Shown here: piece after piece, positions 9,281 through 21,258 of the stretch
Layout: each line of letters starts with the position of its first letter
Numbering within the stretch: position 1 is the first letter of the stretch
Assembly: GCA_021229015.1 (NCBI GenBank)
Contig: CM037789.1
Coordinates: 34,813,477-34,877,476 of the forward strand
Length of the DNA: 64,000 bases
DNA from: Solen grandis
Taxonomy: Eukaryota; Mollusca; Bivalvia; Adapedonta; Solenidae
Reading direction: 5' to 3'
Notes under the pieces: generated by a model
What the model was told of the DNA's origin: nothing
What the model saw: the letters and a program-made list of their open reading frames with translations, nothing else
The model's database searches: none
Position numbers and translations under genes: made by a program

Positions 9281-10088
9281 TGGTTTTAATTCATTACCAT
9301 CAATCACATTCTTGCATGGGGAGATATATCCCAAAGGAAATACCTGCGGCAGTGCTTTTGCTTTTGCCTGTTTTTTTTAAAGAATATGAACAGTTCAAAT
9401 CCCATATGGTGTTTGGGATTTCAAATTCACCAGGATTTGGATTAGCATGGATATTTTATCAAGATGAAAAGTAATTTAACATAATATTTCTGAAACAAAT
9501 GTCTGGATATCAAAGTGAAACATCACCTGAGTTTGAATCACTCAAACACACTTTATTTTTTTTCACTCTAAGATCTTTATTTTTTAACAAATCTAGATTT
9601 AACTTCAAGACAATGTTAATGTCCATGAGATAAAATATTTGAAATCAGTGTTTATGGCCTAATATTTAAATGAATATTGGTAAATCTGATCTGTAAGTCT
9701 TAGAATTATTTCCTTTGAATTATTGAAGCTAAATTTTCACTTTATATTCTCTCCTCGTTCATTCACATCATTTTAACTCACTTAATTAGAAGCAATGTTT
9801 ATGACTACAAGGCCTCAGCTAAATTTAATTATATTAAAATGACAATTTTACAGTTTCAGACTCTATCAATTTCATTTATCAAGCATAAGGGCAGCGAGGT
9901 CCAGTCGTAGGTTACCATTATATGACAATGGGACTGAATTTTGTGAGTTCAAACACCAATTTGGGCAAGAATATGTCATAGCCTTACACGGTTCAAGTAA
10001 TGGCCAAATCCAAGAACCACTGACAAAGAACTTTTTTAATTAAATATATGCTTTAACTAATAAGCAAAATTTTTGGAACTTTAAACTT

Positions 10089-10341
10089 TGGTGGCATAAA
10101 ATGGATTTATATATAATGATAACTTGATAGCTTCTGGATGCATACGCAGTAGCTATCACTTGCACAAGTGATAACTATGTCTAAGCATACGATAACCTTA
10201 TTTACCACGTGCAAACGCAATAACTATTGCATGTGAACATTGTAGCTACTGCATGCACATGCGAAAGCTACTGCATGCGAACACAGTGGTTATTGCATGG
10301 GGCGTGATATAGAAGTTATCTTCCATGTCTCCTTGATGCCA
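10089..10341. mobile_element. Inner, diverged copy of the palindromic-array element
   Basis: The left end GGTGGCATAAAATGGA and right end TCTTCCATGTCTCCTTGATGCCAC (shown here as its first and last words only: TCTTCCATG and GATGCCAC) repeat the ends of the outer element. Between them are 21-24 bp units with eroded palindromes, for example CACTTGCACAAGTG and GCATGCACATGC, and GTAGCTACTGCATG. It looks like an older member of the family lying between the arms. Confidence 0.65.
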
Positions 10342-10799
10342 CTATTTTATATTAATTTAATGGTGCAATTATACCAGGAAAATATATGATATGCAAAACA
10401 ACGAGGGGGGCATTTTTACTACTTCACCAGTCCCAATAATAAACTTATTTTTGCTAACAACAGTGTAATAGTCACCCATTTCATTTTATAAGTTGATTGT
10501 AGGTTGTGTAAAATCTAGTTTACAAAAGCTGCTATTTACTATTTCTCTTCTTCGAGCATTTGTGAAAAGTGCTTTAACATGTATAGATGGATAGTTTTTC
10601 ATGTTGCTTATGAAGATGTATCAACACGCAAACTAAGACTGTAAACATTGTATAATGTCTGTTGTATTAAATGCCTCATATAATGTTATTGTTCTGATTG
10701 CAACAATATGCAAGTCATTTCCTTTTGTAAATTTTATTAAAAGTTTCATTTTACTAGTATTTACTTCAACAGATGTTAGTATTGTTTAAAGTGATCCTA

Positions 10800-10960
10800 C
10801 AACCTTAAACATCCCTAGTGACATACAGAGCTGGATCCAGGAGTTCGGGTTAGGGGGCGTATTTAAAAAAAAAAAAACAACATACAGGCAGTAATAATGC
10901 AATCGGCTTGCCGCTTTGCCAGGGCCGTTATAAGGGTGTAGTTCCGGTTGGACTAGGCAT
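10800..10960 (+). repeat. Dispersed repeat R2 (inverted partner at 57760-57910)
   Basis: The words GAGCTGGATCCAGGAGTTCGG, 'gttagggggcg', 'gcttgccgctttgcc' and 'agttccggttgga' recur in reverse complement at 57800-57905 in the same relative order. It lies inside the large foldback-like element. Non-coding; an interspersed element of unknown class. Confidence 0.7.
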
Positions 10961-11027
10961 CTTGGGGAATACCTGTGCGATTTATTTTTAAATTTAAAGC
11001 TGTAGAAAACTGCAAAACTAGTGTAAA

Positions 11028-11275
11028 ACTACTACGTGCGCACGTAATAACTACTACGTACGCACGTAGAGCTACTATACGTGCGCACGTAATACTCGTA
11101 GCTACTACGTGCGCACGTAATAACTACTACGTGCGCACGTAAAGCTACTACATGCGCACGTAATAGCTACTACGTGCGCACGTAATAGCTATTACATGCG
11201 CACGTAAAAGCTACTACGTGCGCACATAAAGCTACTACGTGCGCACGTAAAAGCTACTACGTGCGCACGTAATAT
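11028..11275 (-). repeat. Right array of ACGTGCGCACGT units
   Basis: About eleven units of ~21-24 bp reading CTACTACGTGCGCACGTAATAG and close variants, in the opposite orientation to the left array. Single-base variants include ACGTACGCACGT and ACATGCGCACGT. It forms the right arm of the foldback-like element and is less decayed than the left. Confidence 0.93.
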
Positions 11276-11318
11276 AAAAAATATCTTCCATGTCACCTTT
11301 GTGCCACCGTCCTCATTA

Positions 11319-11402
11319 GTGCAGTGGGTAAAATAGTCAGGCTAGATCGCCATGCAAACGGCGTTGAAAAAGGGTGTGGGTTCGAGTCACAGCCGGAGAA
11401 TA
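11319..11402 (+). tRNA. tRNA-like pseudogene or SINE head
   Basis: Immediately outside the element end, TTAGTGCAGTGGGTAAAATAG resembles an A box and GTGGGTTCGAGTCACAG, ~45 bases on, a B box with a weak T arm. The acceptor stem does not pair convincingly and the anticodon arm is unclear, so it is not called as a functional tRNA. Confidence 0.4.
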
Positions 11403-12099
11403 ATGTTTACCATGTTTGCAAAATAAGATACATATATTTGTTATATTGAATATCATTCATTTATCTATAACAAGAAAATGTGTATTTAAAATGAAATGAA
11501 AGAAAAACAACATAAAATAAATAATGAAGTTTGTTATTTTAGATTTCCTTCCACATATTCATATAATCTTGCAAACTTTAGGCAAGAGAAATGGGAAAAG
11601 TAAGAGTAGCGATGTGCTTTTTGTTAGAAATTCATTGAAACAAATAATGTGTTCATCTTTTTTTAACGACCGTGTTCAAGCAAAGTTAAAGCGGATTTAT
11701 AACATTGGGTTTATTGGTGTCGCTTGAAAACTTGGTTATCGTTTATTGAATTTACTTTGATAAACAAAAGAAATGAGACATCATCATATTAAAAACGCTG
11801 TTCTCTCAGCGCTATTAGCGCTCTGATTTTAGATGGTCTCTATAAATGACACTTTATTTATTTTTAGGCACAAATTTTGTCATATTTCTCCCTGTAATGC
11901 AATATATTATTTTTTTTTATTTGTATTTCTATATACCTATTGTCATAATGCATGCAATACTTTTAATTTGTCATATGCTATGTATGCATGACCTGTAAAA
12001 GGAGTGGACTCACATGGGCATTTAGCCTGTTGTTCAATCCTATGTATTCTTGAATAAAATATGTATTAAATTAAATACCTATTGGTTTTCGTACTGGCT
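11403..12099. other. No gene seen
   Basis: AT-rich, with a 67-codon open frame at 11524-11727 that matches nothing I recognise and lacks domain features. Treated as non-coding. Confidence 0.5.
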
Positions 12100-12535
12100 T
12101 CGTACTTCGTGGAAGTGATTTCAGCATAATTACAATAGGACTAAATCGAAGGTCTACATTCCTAGCAGGTAACTTATTATACAAAAAGTTTAAATAATAA
12201 CGTGATGTAATCTGTTTTACAACCCATGTTCCCATAGTCAAAAGTTGTTATTATCGTTAGCAGAAGAATTGTAAGTACGAAAAGTACGTGTATACTTGAT
12301 TTTGCGTTGTGCCGCAATATAAACCGCTACGAGCGTGACCACTCCGCAGATAAAATTAACATAAATAAAAAAAATATCTACAGAATGGTTATATCTGTTC
12401 ATCATCATTGATTTTTTTAAATTCAAAAACGTATATTTTATACATTTTTCTAACCTTTGTACAAAATTAAAAGTAATGACAGGCACGAAGAAACTCATTG
12501 TACAGCTTAGCCGGCCCGGAATAATATATCAGTTT
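12100..12535 (-). repeat. Duplicated block D1b with a possible small membrane-protein frame
   Basis: Matches 36120-36570 in the same orientation ('tcagcataattacaatag', 'aaaagtttaaataataa', 'aaagtacgtgtatacttg', 'gacaggcacg.agaaa', 'ggcccggaataa'). On the minus strand 12238-12498 is an 86-codon open frame with one hydrophobic segment (about residues 45-64, IFFIYVNFICGVVTLVAVYI) followed by basic KYTRTF and a Ser/Asn-rich end. The paralogue keeps KYTRTF and the Asn-rich end in one frame but has lost the rest. It may be a relic exon or simply an open non-coding repeat; function unknown. Confidence 0.55.
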
Positions 12536-12671
12536 CAAGTTTCGCACACTACATCTCGTGTGTATTTGTCATCAATCTTGTCCCAAATCTAGCACTTGAC
12601 ATGGATAAATTTTGGGCTAGATCGATGACAAATACATACGAGATATAGAAAGCGAATATTTATACTGATAT
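12522..12671. mobile_element. Hairpin (foldback) MITE, ~150 bp
   Basis: The left arm 'tatcagtttcaagtttcgc...ctacatctcgtgtgtatttgtcatcaatct' pairs with the right arm '...agatcgatgacaaatacatacgagatatag...gcgaatatttatactgata' over some 60 bases with scattered mismatches, leaving a ~30-base centre. The arms abut the end of block D1b. Non-coding. Confidence 0.75.
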
Positions 12672-13195
12672 GTTTGCTTATCATTGAAATATTTTAAATT
12701 AAAAAGTGCACACTTTTTTTTAACTGAGTGTAGGATACAGCCATAGTCCACATGGCAATAATTTGGGTAAAGTATTTTGTAACCAATTAAAATCTCACCT
12801 AATAGATCTGTTCATTAGTTCCCCATAACTTACAACTATAATAATACGTTATTAATTATAAACCAATATGAAGTTATATAGTAAGGAGTTGCACAATTAT
12901 TTTCAGATGTTTGTCTTGTCTTTTACGTCACTCAGAAATTTTAATAATAGTTTCAAGAAAACATTTGGGCTTGATTCATAAACTTTTTTGTCACAACGTT
13001 GGCCAATGGCATCACCAAAAAACACAACCTTCACACAACGATGCGTTAATATTATACTCGTATGTCAGCTAGGACGACGCCGAGGACGATGAAATAGGTG
13101 GCGTCCTATGCCATTCTATGCTGGCGACGCAAATATTAAGGACATGTTCAATACAAGACCTGGTGATATTATGGACGTTTTTTCGGGCTTATTTT
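12672..13195. other. No gene seen
   Basis: AT-rich non-coding sequence. 'gctaggacgacgccgaggacgatgaaataggtggcgtcc' (~13067) is the GACGACG-rich kind of end common to dispersed repeats elsewhere in this window. Confidence 0.45.
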
Positions 13196-13515
13196 TTTCA
13201 TTAAAAAGTAGGTCAAAGGTCAAGGCCACTGCATAATGAAGAGGTTCATCCACTTAAGCAACTGTCCAAATATTGAGGCAATCCAATGAAATAAAAAAAT
13301 TATAGCAGATTAACCAAAAGGTAAACCTGTCCAGACGCTATATTTTTCATCATAAGTAGGTCAGAGGTCAAGGTCACAAATTCAACTGCATAATAAAGGT
13401 CCTTCCGCTGAAGCAACTGTCCAAATATTGAAGCAATCAAATAAAGAACACAGAAAAGTCGGCCTGAGCGGACGCCCGCCCGGACCTTATCAATTTGAAG
13501 GACGGGCTAATCATA
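13196..13515 (+). repeat. Dispersed repeat, two units with AGGTCAAGG motifs
   Basis: Two ~145-bp units share 'aagtaggtca.aggtcaagg.cac', 'ctgcataat.aag', 'aagcaactgtccaaatattga.gcaat' (about 13207-13290 and 13353-13440). A GC-richer end, 'gagcggacgcccgcccggacc', follows at ~13467. Similar to the unit repeats at 1-540 and 15.7 kb in motif content but not sequence. Non-coding. Confidence 0.7.
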
Positions 13516-13969
13516 TTTGCCACACACATTTCGAGTCTCCATTATGATGATTTTGCTTATAACACTCGCAGTGAAAAAAGACTTTCATATCTTATATATA
13601 CTACCTTTGTTTACATACATCGACGGCCCGGAAATACTTTTGAGATGATCTGATATACATGTAGTATCCAACGGGAACAGTTGGAACTGTTCGGAAATCA
13701 ACTAGGGAGTAAATAAATCTCACATGCAGCGGCATGAAATCCAGTCCATTTTCAGAAATTGACGGGTGTATCTATCCGAGAGATGTATTTTTCTTCAGTA
13801 ATCCTCGACGTATAAATGGTCTTTACACATCAACAAGAACTTACACGACTGACTGACCTGTCAACCTGTCAAAACAGCTGTCAATACTATACGACCGCCA
13901 TATCACTGCTGTGTTAGGCTACTGATAACTGTTATTGATTATTGATTGTCAATCATTATTGTCATTTAA
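13516..13969. other. No separate gene; probably 5' region of the LINE that follows
   Basis: No supported ORF or RNA. It runs directly into the ORF1-like relic, so part of it may be that element's 5' UTR. Confidence 0.4.
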
Positions 13970-14872
13970 ATGCAATCAAATACCCCTGTCCACGATAAGA
14001 CGTCTAAAAGGTCGTATCCATCACCTGAGGAACTATTAGAACTAAAACGCTACCGTTTGTCATCATCAGTCAATATGGACGAAACGCACGATGATCTTAT
14101 TGCAGAAAACTGTTGCAACATCTAGCCCCGTAACTGTTTCCAACGAACCGCAAAATATGATAAATGTGGAAAATATTAGTCTTATAACAAATCACCTAAG
14201 CTCAACATTCCAAGAACAAATGGCCAAAATGACTGAAGACATCGTTTCTAGGCTTGTTCCTGAAATTGTTAAAGGCGTTACGTCCCACCTTGAACAACGG
14301 ATTAGTGCGCTCGAACAAGAAAACAACAATTTGAAAACAAGTTTTCGACTTAGAGTTAGAAGATGACCGAGCCAACCAATACAGCCGCCGGAATAGCTTA
14401 CGCATATCCGGAATCCCTGAATCTAGTGGAGAAGTCACGGACGAACTTGTAATATCTGTTGCCAAATCACTAAAGTCAGACTTATCAATTGAAGAAATAG
14501 ATCGATCTCATCGAGTTGGAAAACAAGAAATCAAGAAAACAAACCTCGAGATATTCTCGTAAAATTTGCCACTTATAGATCGAGACAAAAACTGTTCAAA
14601 AACCGTTCTTTGTTAAAAAAAAAAACGCGGAAAATAATCGCATCTTTCTAAACGAGGATCTAACCAAAACTAGAAGCGGACTATTATTCGCTGCTAGAAA
14701 ATTAAAAGGCGAAAAGCGTCTCAATGACACGTGGTCGTCGGCTGGTAACATTTTTGTGAAAGACAACCAGAATCGTATTCACGTAGTGTCATCAGAGCGT
14801 GAGTTGGACAGAATCACCTCTCAGTGTTCAAGGACCTATGCTGACACTGTCAATCGCGGCTCCCGTCACTAA
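13970..14872 (+). pseudogene. LINE ORF1-type protein, frameshifted
   Basis: An RNA-chaperone-type ORF1 of a non-LTR retrotransposon. From ATG 13970 one frame gives SPEELLELKRYRLSSSVNMD. Another (14091-14366) gives a coiled-coil-like stretch, SHLEQRISALEQENNNLKT. A third continues EDDRANQYSRRNSLRISGIPE (~14356-14420), EEIDRSHRVGK (~14490-14522), then after another shift IFLNEDLTKTRSGLLFAARKL (~14641-14703) and DTWSSAGNIFVKDNQNRIHVV (~14728-14790), stop at 14870. This order (coiled coil, RRM-like core, C-terminal domain) is the L1-type ORF1 layout. At least three frameshifts (one at ~14343, one in the A11 run at ~14617) kill it. No RT follows. Confidence 0.85.
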
Positions 14873-15300
14873 TATAGTGTTCTTCTGTGATTTATATGTA
14901 AACCCTACTAGAAACTATTAGCAACATTCTGATGTAATGTTACACACATACACACACACACTTGTTTATGTAATGTGTTTTGTTATATTGTGGTTTATGT
15001 GTTTATGTGTATATTCACATCCATGTTATGTGTTAAACTTTAGCGTGCGGTGTATGTGTCCAACATTATGGTCATACAATTAACTTGATCAATTTTCTTT
15101 ATTTGACACCATCTGTACGTTTTATATCCCGTGCATATAATGTTATGTAGTCTAAGTGTACGGCACCAAATGGAGTTTGTTGATTGTTTCGGAAATAAAC
15201 TGAAAATAAATGTCATCTATGAAATTCAAGTTATTTAGAAAATACTAGAATGAGTAGCACGGTCCTGTGTTGTATATTGAAAGAGTTGTGTATAAATTAA
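14873..15300. other. Non-coding sequence after the LINE ORF1 relic
   Basis: T/G-rich with TTATGTGTTTATGTG words and a short CACACA run (~14942-14960). No ORF2 or other gene is visible, so the element is truncated here or this is unrelated sequence. Confidence 0.45.
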
Positions 15301-16465
15301 GAACAAGAAATGTTTGTGAAACATATATGCCCCCCTCATATGCTATAATATGTATATAGCTATATTACATGCAAGGAGTTTGCCTTCATAATGTTGGCTT
15401 GTCACAAAAAATTCTCAAACTTCAAAAATTTGAGTGAAAATATAATGTGCTAAAATGTGGAACTAAACATTTACTGAAATAAATGGACTGGAGAAATATT
15501 TACACAAGTCCACAAAGGTTTAAGTGAAAGAACATTGTTAGTTATAAACAAATAAAACATTAAGACTTAGTGCTCTAGGTTTATTATAAAAATTAACAAA
15601 TCGGCCTTGCTAGCCATAAGCACAAAAATCCACAATAATGAAAGAAAATGATACACCATCCTTCAAATATCTCAAACTTTAAAACAAAACAACATTACAA
15701 CATAAATTATGTTATCTTGATCTAAGTAATAACAAGGCCAAGTCATCAAACATATATACAAATGCAACCTTGTGACCTTGACCTTTGAGGTATTGACACC
15801 AAAATTGATAGGGGTCATCTACTAATCATAAGCAACAACCACATGAAGTTTGAGACTTAAAGGTCAAATAGAACTTCAAGTTATCACTCGGACAAGGTCT
15901 GGTATTATACATACACAACATGTGACCTTGTGACCTTGACCTTTGAGGTAATGACACCAAAATCGATAGGGGTCATCTACTAATCGTGAGCAACAACCAC
16001 AAGAAGTTTGAGACTTAAAGGTCAAATAGAACTTAAGTTATCACTCGGACAAGGTCTGGTATTATACATACACAACATGTGACCTTGTGACCTTGACCTT
16101 TGAGGTAATGACACCAAAATCGATAGGGGTCATCTACTAATCGTGGCAACAACCACAGAAGTTGAGACTTAAAGGTCAAATAGAACTTAAGTTATCATCG
16201 GAAGTCTGGTATTATACATACACAACATGTGACCTTGTGACCTTGACCTTTGAGGTAATGACACCAAAATCAATAGGGGTCATCTACTAATCATGAGCAA
16301 CAACCACATGAAGTTTGAGACTTAAAGGTCAAATAGAACTTAAGTTATCACTCGGACAAGGTCTGGTCTACCGACAGACCGACGGACCGACGGACCGACC
16401 TACGGACCGACCGACCGACATGAGCAAAGCAATATACCCCCTCTTCTTCGAAGGGGGGCATAATA
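15301..16465 (+). repeat. Dispersed repeat with internal ~155-bp tandem units and TATGCCCCCC ends
   Basis: Starts 'aacaagaaatgtttgtgaaacatatATGCCCCCC' and ends 'cttcgaaGGGGGGCATaataaatag', so the termini carry a short inverted repeat. Inside, TGTGACCTTGTGACCTTGAC recurs at 15921, 16078 and 16228 (spacing 157 and 150) with a related unit at 15771; each unit continues 'aatgacaccaaaat.gataggggtcatctactaatc' and 'gacttaaaggtcaaatagaact'. A GACCGACGGACC tetranucleotide-like run lies at 16375-16420. Non-coding; same design as 1-543. Confidence 0.85.
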
Positions 16466-16800
16466 AATAGAAATATAGTAAAATCTTAATATATGATCAC
16501 AAGAGATTTGCTAGTTGTTGTTTTCAGTATAGCTGATATATTGAAAACTATCTGTTCCAAATCTATATGTGTATAGTATATAATAAATTTATGTCTTATG
16601 TATCCCTATATTTCGTTTCGATAGGTATACATAAAATATACTCTATAACGGAGTATTTCTAGTCTTCTCTTATAATCTTTGAAATATTTCCTCTAGCATT
16701 TCTACTTTTCGCTTTCGTTAGGAATGCTGGAGCAATATTGGCACGAACTGATTTTAATGTGTTTTATATGTAAAACAGATACACATATTTATTTCTAAGA
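16466..16800. other. No gene seen
   Basis: AT-rich spacer between the dispersed repeat and the minisatellite. Its last ~20 bases begin a direct repeat (CACATATTT.TTTCTAAGA.TGAAATATAACATAC) found again at 18787. Confidence 0.5.
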
Positions 16801-18670
<1,870 letters not shown>

Positions 18671-18722
<52 letters not shown>

Positions 18723-18870
18723 CTTGTGTTTACGTTTTTTGTTTGTTTTGTTTTTTTGTTTTTTGTGGTGTATGTATTTATGGACTCACATATTTGTTTC
18801 TAAGAGTGAAATATAACATACATACATACATAAAAAACATACATACATACATACATACATACAAACACAT
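18671..18870. repeat. (CA)n and (ACAT)n microsatellites
   Basis: A pure CA run at about 18672-18720, then T/G-rich sequence, then a second copy of the array's left flank (18787-18823), then ACAT repeats to ~18865. Confidence 0.93.
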
Positions 18871-19849
18871 ATAACCCCCACCATTTACTATAAACCTTAT
18901 ATATATAATAACACACATCATACATTCACACTAAAGGCACATACTTAAATATATACTCGTACGCACTCACGCACACACGAGCGCGAACATGCATACACAT
19001 GCATCCATAAAAATTTTCTTGAACATATATATACAGAATAGGAAATTCAATAAACACCATAACCACGTATACTGATACATATATTTGAGTAAACAATATT
19101 AAATTATAGCGCCTTAACATTTAATTTAATTAGCTAATTCTTTGTCAGCCTGTTTCATTTTTTTTCCGTATTATTACTGTATTTAATTATTTTAATTTGG
19201 CAAAGTAATACCTGATTACCCTATCACTGGGTGAGTCGAATAAAATATACTCATATAGATCTTTCTCAAATAAGATTTCCATAAATTGCATGAGAGATAT
19301 TCTTTTTGCAAACCATAAATTGTTCTCTCTTGCGTGTAACTACAACGTACTTCTTTTTTCTTTCCTTTTTTACAGTACTAGTATGTTTAATATTTGTAGC
19401 GCATTTTTTTAATTTTGTATATAACGTTGCATATTTTGTTTTGAGTGTGTGTTTACTTATGTTAAAATGTTAATATATGCTGTTGCATTGTAACATTTTT
19501 GAAGCTTAACCAATTCCTTCAATCTTTTTTCTTTATAATAAATTTCAGTTATCATCTACATATCCCCACCATGCATATCCAACTAACATAACTAATTCTT
19601 ATTAAAAATCTGATCATTAAGTAAGTGCTAAAATCAAATGTAATAACTCTTATTTGTTTTCCCCAAGTATACAAAAACATGTCTTTATGATTACTTAGTG
19701 TCTTCATGATACGTACTTTATCCGTTTGTGCATCTATTAGATTACTATTCTTGTAAATTGCTCCAGCCTAAGATCACTCCATCATTCTAAATCTACATGT
19801 TTACTAATTTAGTTACAATCTTGTTTTTATCTCTCTTGTTCCGCTCTCT
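18871..19849. other. No gene seen
   Basis: AT-rich, with a few CACACA and ATAT words. Open frames here are short and featureless. The right part may be the 5' UTR of the LINE beginning near 19850. Confidence 0.45.
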
Positions 19850-19962
19850 AGTTACCAGGATATGTTGGTTTGGTTTACTCCTTTAATGACAATTCACGCA
19901 GTTGTTTTCAGAACAGATCAAAGTGCGCACGTGATTATTGTGTTTGATGCTTTTGAGCCACC

Positions 19963-20199
19963 ATGAATGGCCCGGATTTGTTGTGGCGTGCGGTCATTGG
20001 CCTGTTCTATATTCGACTGCGTGGGTGTTTAAGAAAACAGTTTACTTCCTTGTATACCTTGAAAAGTTTCCTTTATTTTTGTAAGCTTCTTTTTTCCTTC
20101 TTGAAAACTATCTCTAAATTTTTTTTAAAAAAAAATGGCAGGACAAATAAGTTGAATTTGCATTCTAATTACTTTTTAATTCTTTATCTGGCGACGTAG
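19963..20199 (+). pseudogene. LINE N-terminal leader ORF ahead of the 2A motif
   Basis: ATG at 19963 sits in a strong context (GCCACCATGA). The 78-codon frame begins MNGPDLLWRAVIGLFYIRLRG and has a hydrophobic/aromatic stretch (about residues 30-52) followed by a Lys-rich segment. It ends FLILYLAT at a stop (20197-20199) that lies inside the 2A-like sequence in another frame. A one-base length change in the CTTTA run near 20182-20186 appears to separate it from the 2A/endonuclease frame. In related elements a short leader precedes 2A; here the frame is broken, so product formation is unlikely. Confidence 0.65.
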
Positions 20200-20216
20200 A
20201 AAAAAATCCAGGACCT
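20193..20216 (+). other. 2A-like ribosome-skipping motif (DVEKNPGP)
   Basis: Reading frame 20187-20216 gives S-G-D-V-E-K-N-P-G-P, matching the 2A consensus D-x-E-x-N-P-G-P; skipping would occur between the Gly (20211-20213) and the last Pro (20214-20216). The same frame runs into the endonuclease ORF, whose first Met is at 20232. Upstream in this frame a stop occurs at 20166-20168, so in this copy the motif is detached from the leader ORF. 2A-like motifs at the N-terminus of APE-type LINEs are known from other invertebrates. Confidence 0.85.
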
Positions 20217-21258
20217 ACTGGACATACTAATATGTTTGATACTCTTTCAATTATGCATCTCAATATTCGGAGTTTACGTAATAAGATTAATGAAATTTCT
20301 GGTTACTTTGATGACTCTGATATCCTCTGCTTTACTGAAACACATCTTGATTCAAATATCCATTGCGATGAATTAACGATTAATAACGATTATGATATAT
20401 ATAGAGAAGATATTTCTAACCACTCCGGTGGCCTAATACTTTATGTATCAAATCTATTGTTTTCTAAACAAAGAAATGACTTAGAAGTACAAGGCGTTCA
20501 TGCTATATGGCTTGAAATTCGTTGTCGTTCCACTTTATTTCTCCTATGTAATGTATATAGATCTCCTGCAACACCCGTCAACTTTTGGATTAATTTTAAT
20601 ATAATGTTAGAACGAGCTCTAGATACGACACCAATGTAATTGTCCTTGGTGATTTAAATAATAATCTTCTTGATAAGCGACTCCATCATTTACGTGACAT
20701 TATTTCCATAAATAACCCAACAAACGTTATAAAAAATCCCACTCGCGTAACAGAACATTCTGCAACACTTATTGATCCTATTCTTATTACAGATACTATT
20801 AAATGGACATGTGCAGATGAACTTGATATTGATAGCCATATCAGCGATCATAAAGCAACGTACATTTTAGTGAAAGCTCAAGAATTTAAACAATATTGCT
20901 CCAAAAGAAAAATATATTATTATGCTAGGGTTGACTTCCAAAAACTCAATGATCTAATTAATAAAGAAAATTGGAAAACTTTAAATGAATTGGAAATTAA
21001 CGAAGCGTGCAAATATTTTACAGAAAAAAATCATTCATTTATTGACAAGTGTATCGACAGGCCATGGTATGATTCAAATATAAGAAAAGTTACAAGACAA
21101 AGAGATCGACAAAGAGCAATTGCTATGAAACATGGACGACCAAACGATTGGAATAGTTATAAAGTACTAAGAAACAATGTTAATAATCTAAAAAAATATG
21201 CAAAAGAACGTTTTTATAACAATATTGAAAATGCGCTAGTATCATCTAGAAATGAAAA
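20217..21258 (+). pseudogene. LINE endonuclease domain (APE type), frameshifted
   Basis: Nicks target DNA for target-primed reverse transcription. Visible motifs: MHLNIRSLRNK (~20253-20285), LCFTETHLD with the catalytic Glu (~20325-20350), GGLILYVSN (~20427), WLEIRC (~20509), then after a shift near 20627 VIVLGDLNN (~20636-20660) and SHISDHKATY with the catalytic Asp-His pair (~20837-20862). The frame then stays open to beyond 21250, giving a Lys/Arg-rich linker (KVTRQRDRQRAIAM). It is cut by the satellite-like insertion at ~21259. Confidence 0.88.

Larger units (their letters stand above)
9009..11310. mobile_element. Foldback-like element with arms made of palindromic 21-22 bp repeats
   Basis: The left end ACGGTGGCATAAAGG and the reverse complement of the right end ACGGTGGCACAAAGG are terminal inverted repeats that continue as 'GGAAGATATTTTTTATATTACGTGC' for about 45 bases with few mismatches. 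Each arm then becomes an array of ACGTGCGCACGT-centred units. Flanks GCTCATTT (9001-9008) and CCTCATTA (11311-11318) share six of eight bases, a possible decayed 8-bp target duplication. The middle (9290-11030) has no transposase-like ORF, and contains a smaller element with the same type of ends at 10089-10341. The design recalls Foldback elements, whose inverted ends are tandem arrays. Non-autonomous; family unknown to me. Confidence 0.75.

Noticed and set aside
9894..9966. tRNA-like boxes ('ccagtcgtaggttacc' and 'gagttcaaacacc')
   Set aside because: Boxes deviate strongly from consensus and no cloverleaf is apparent.
15921..16380. Possible piRNA or regulatory cluster
   Set aside because: Sequence shows only a tandem-unit dispersed repeat; nothing in the bases themselves supports small-RNA production.
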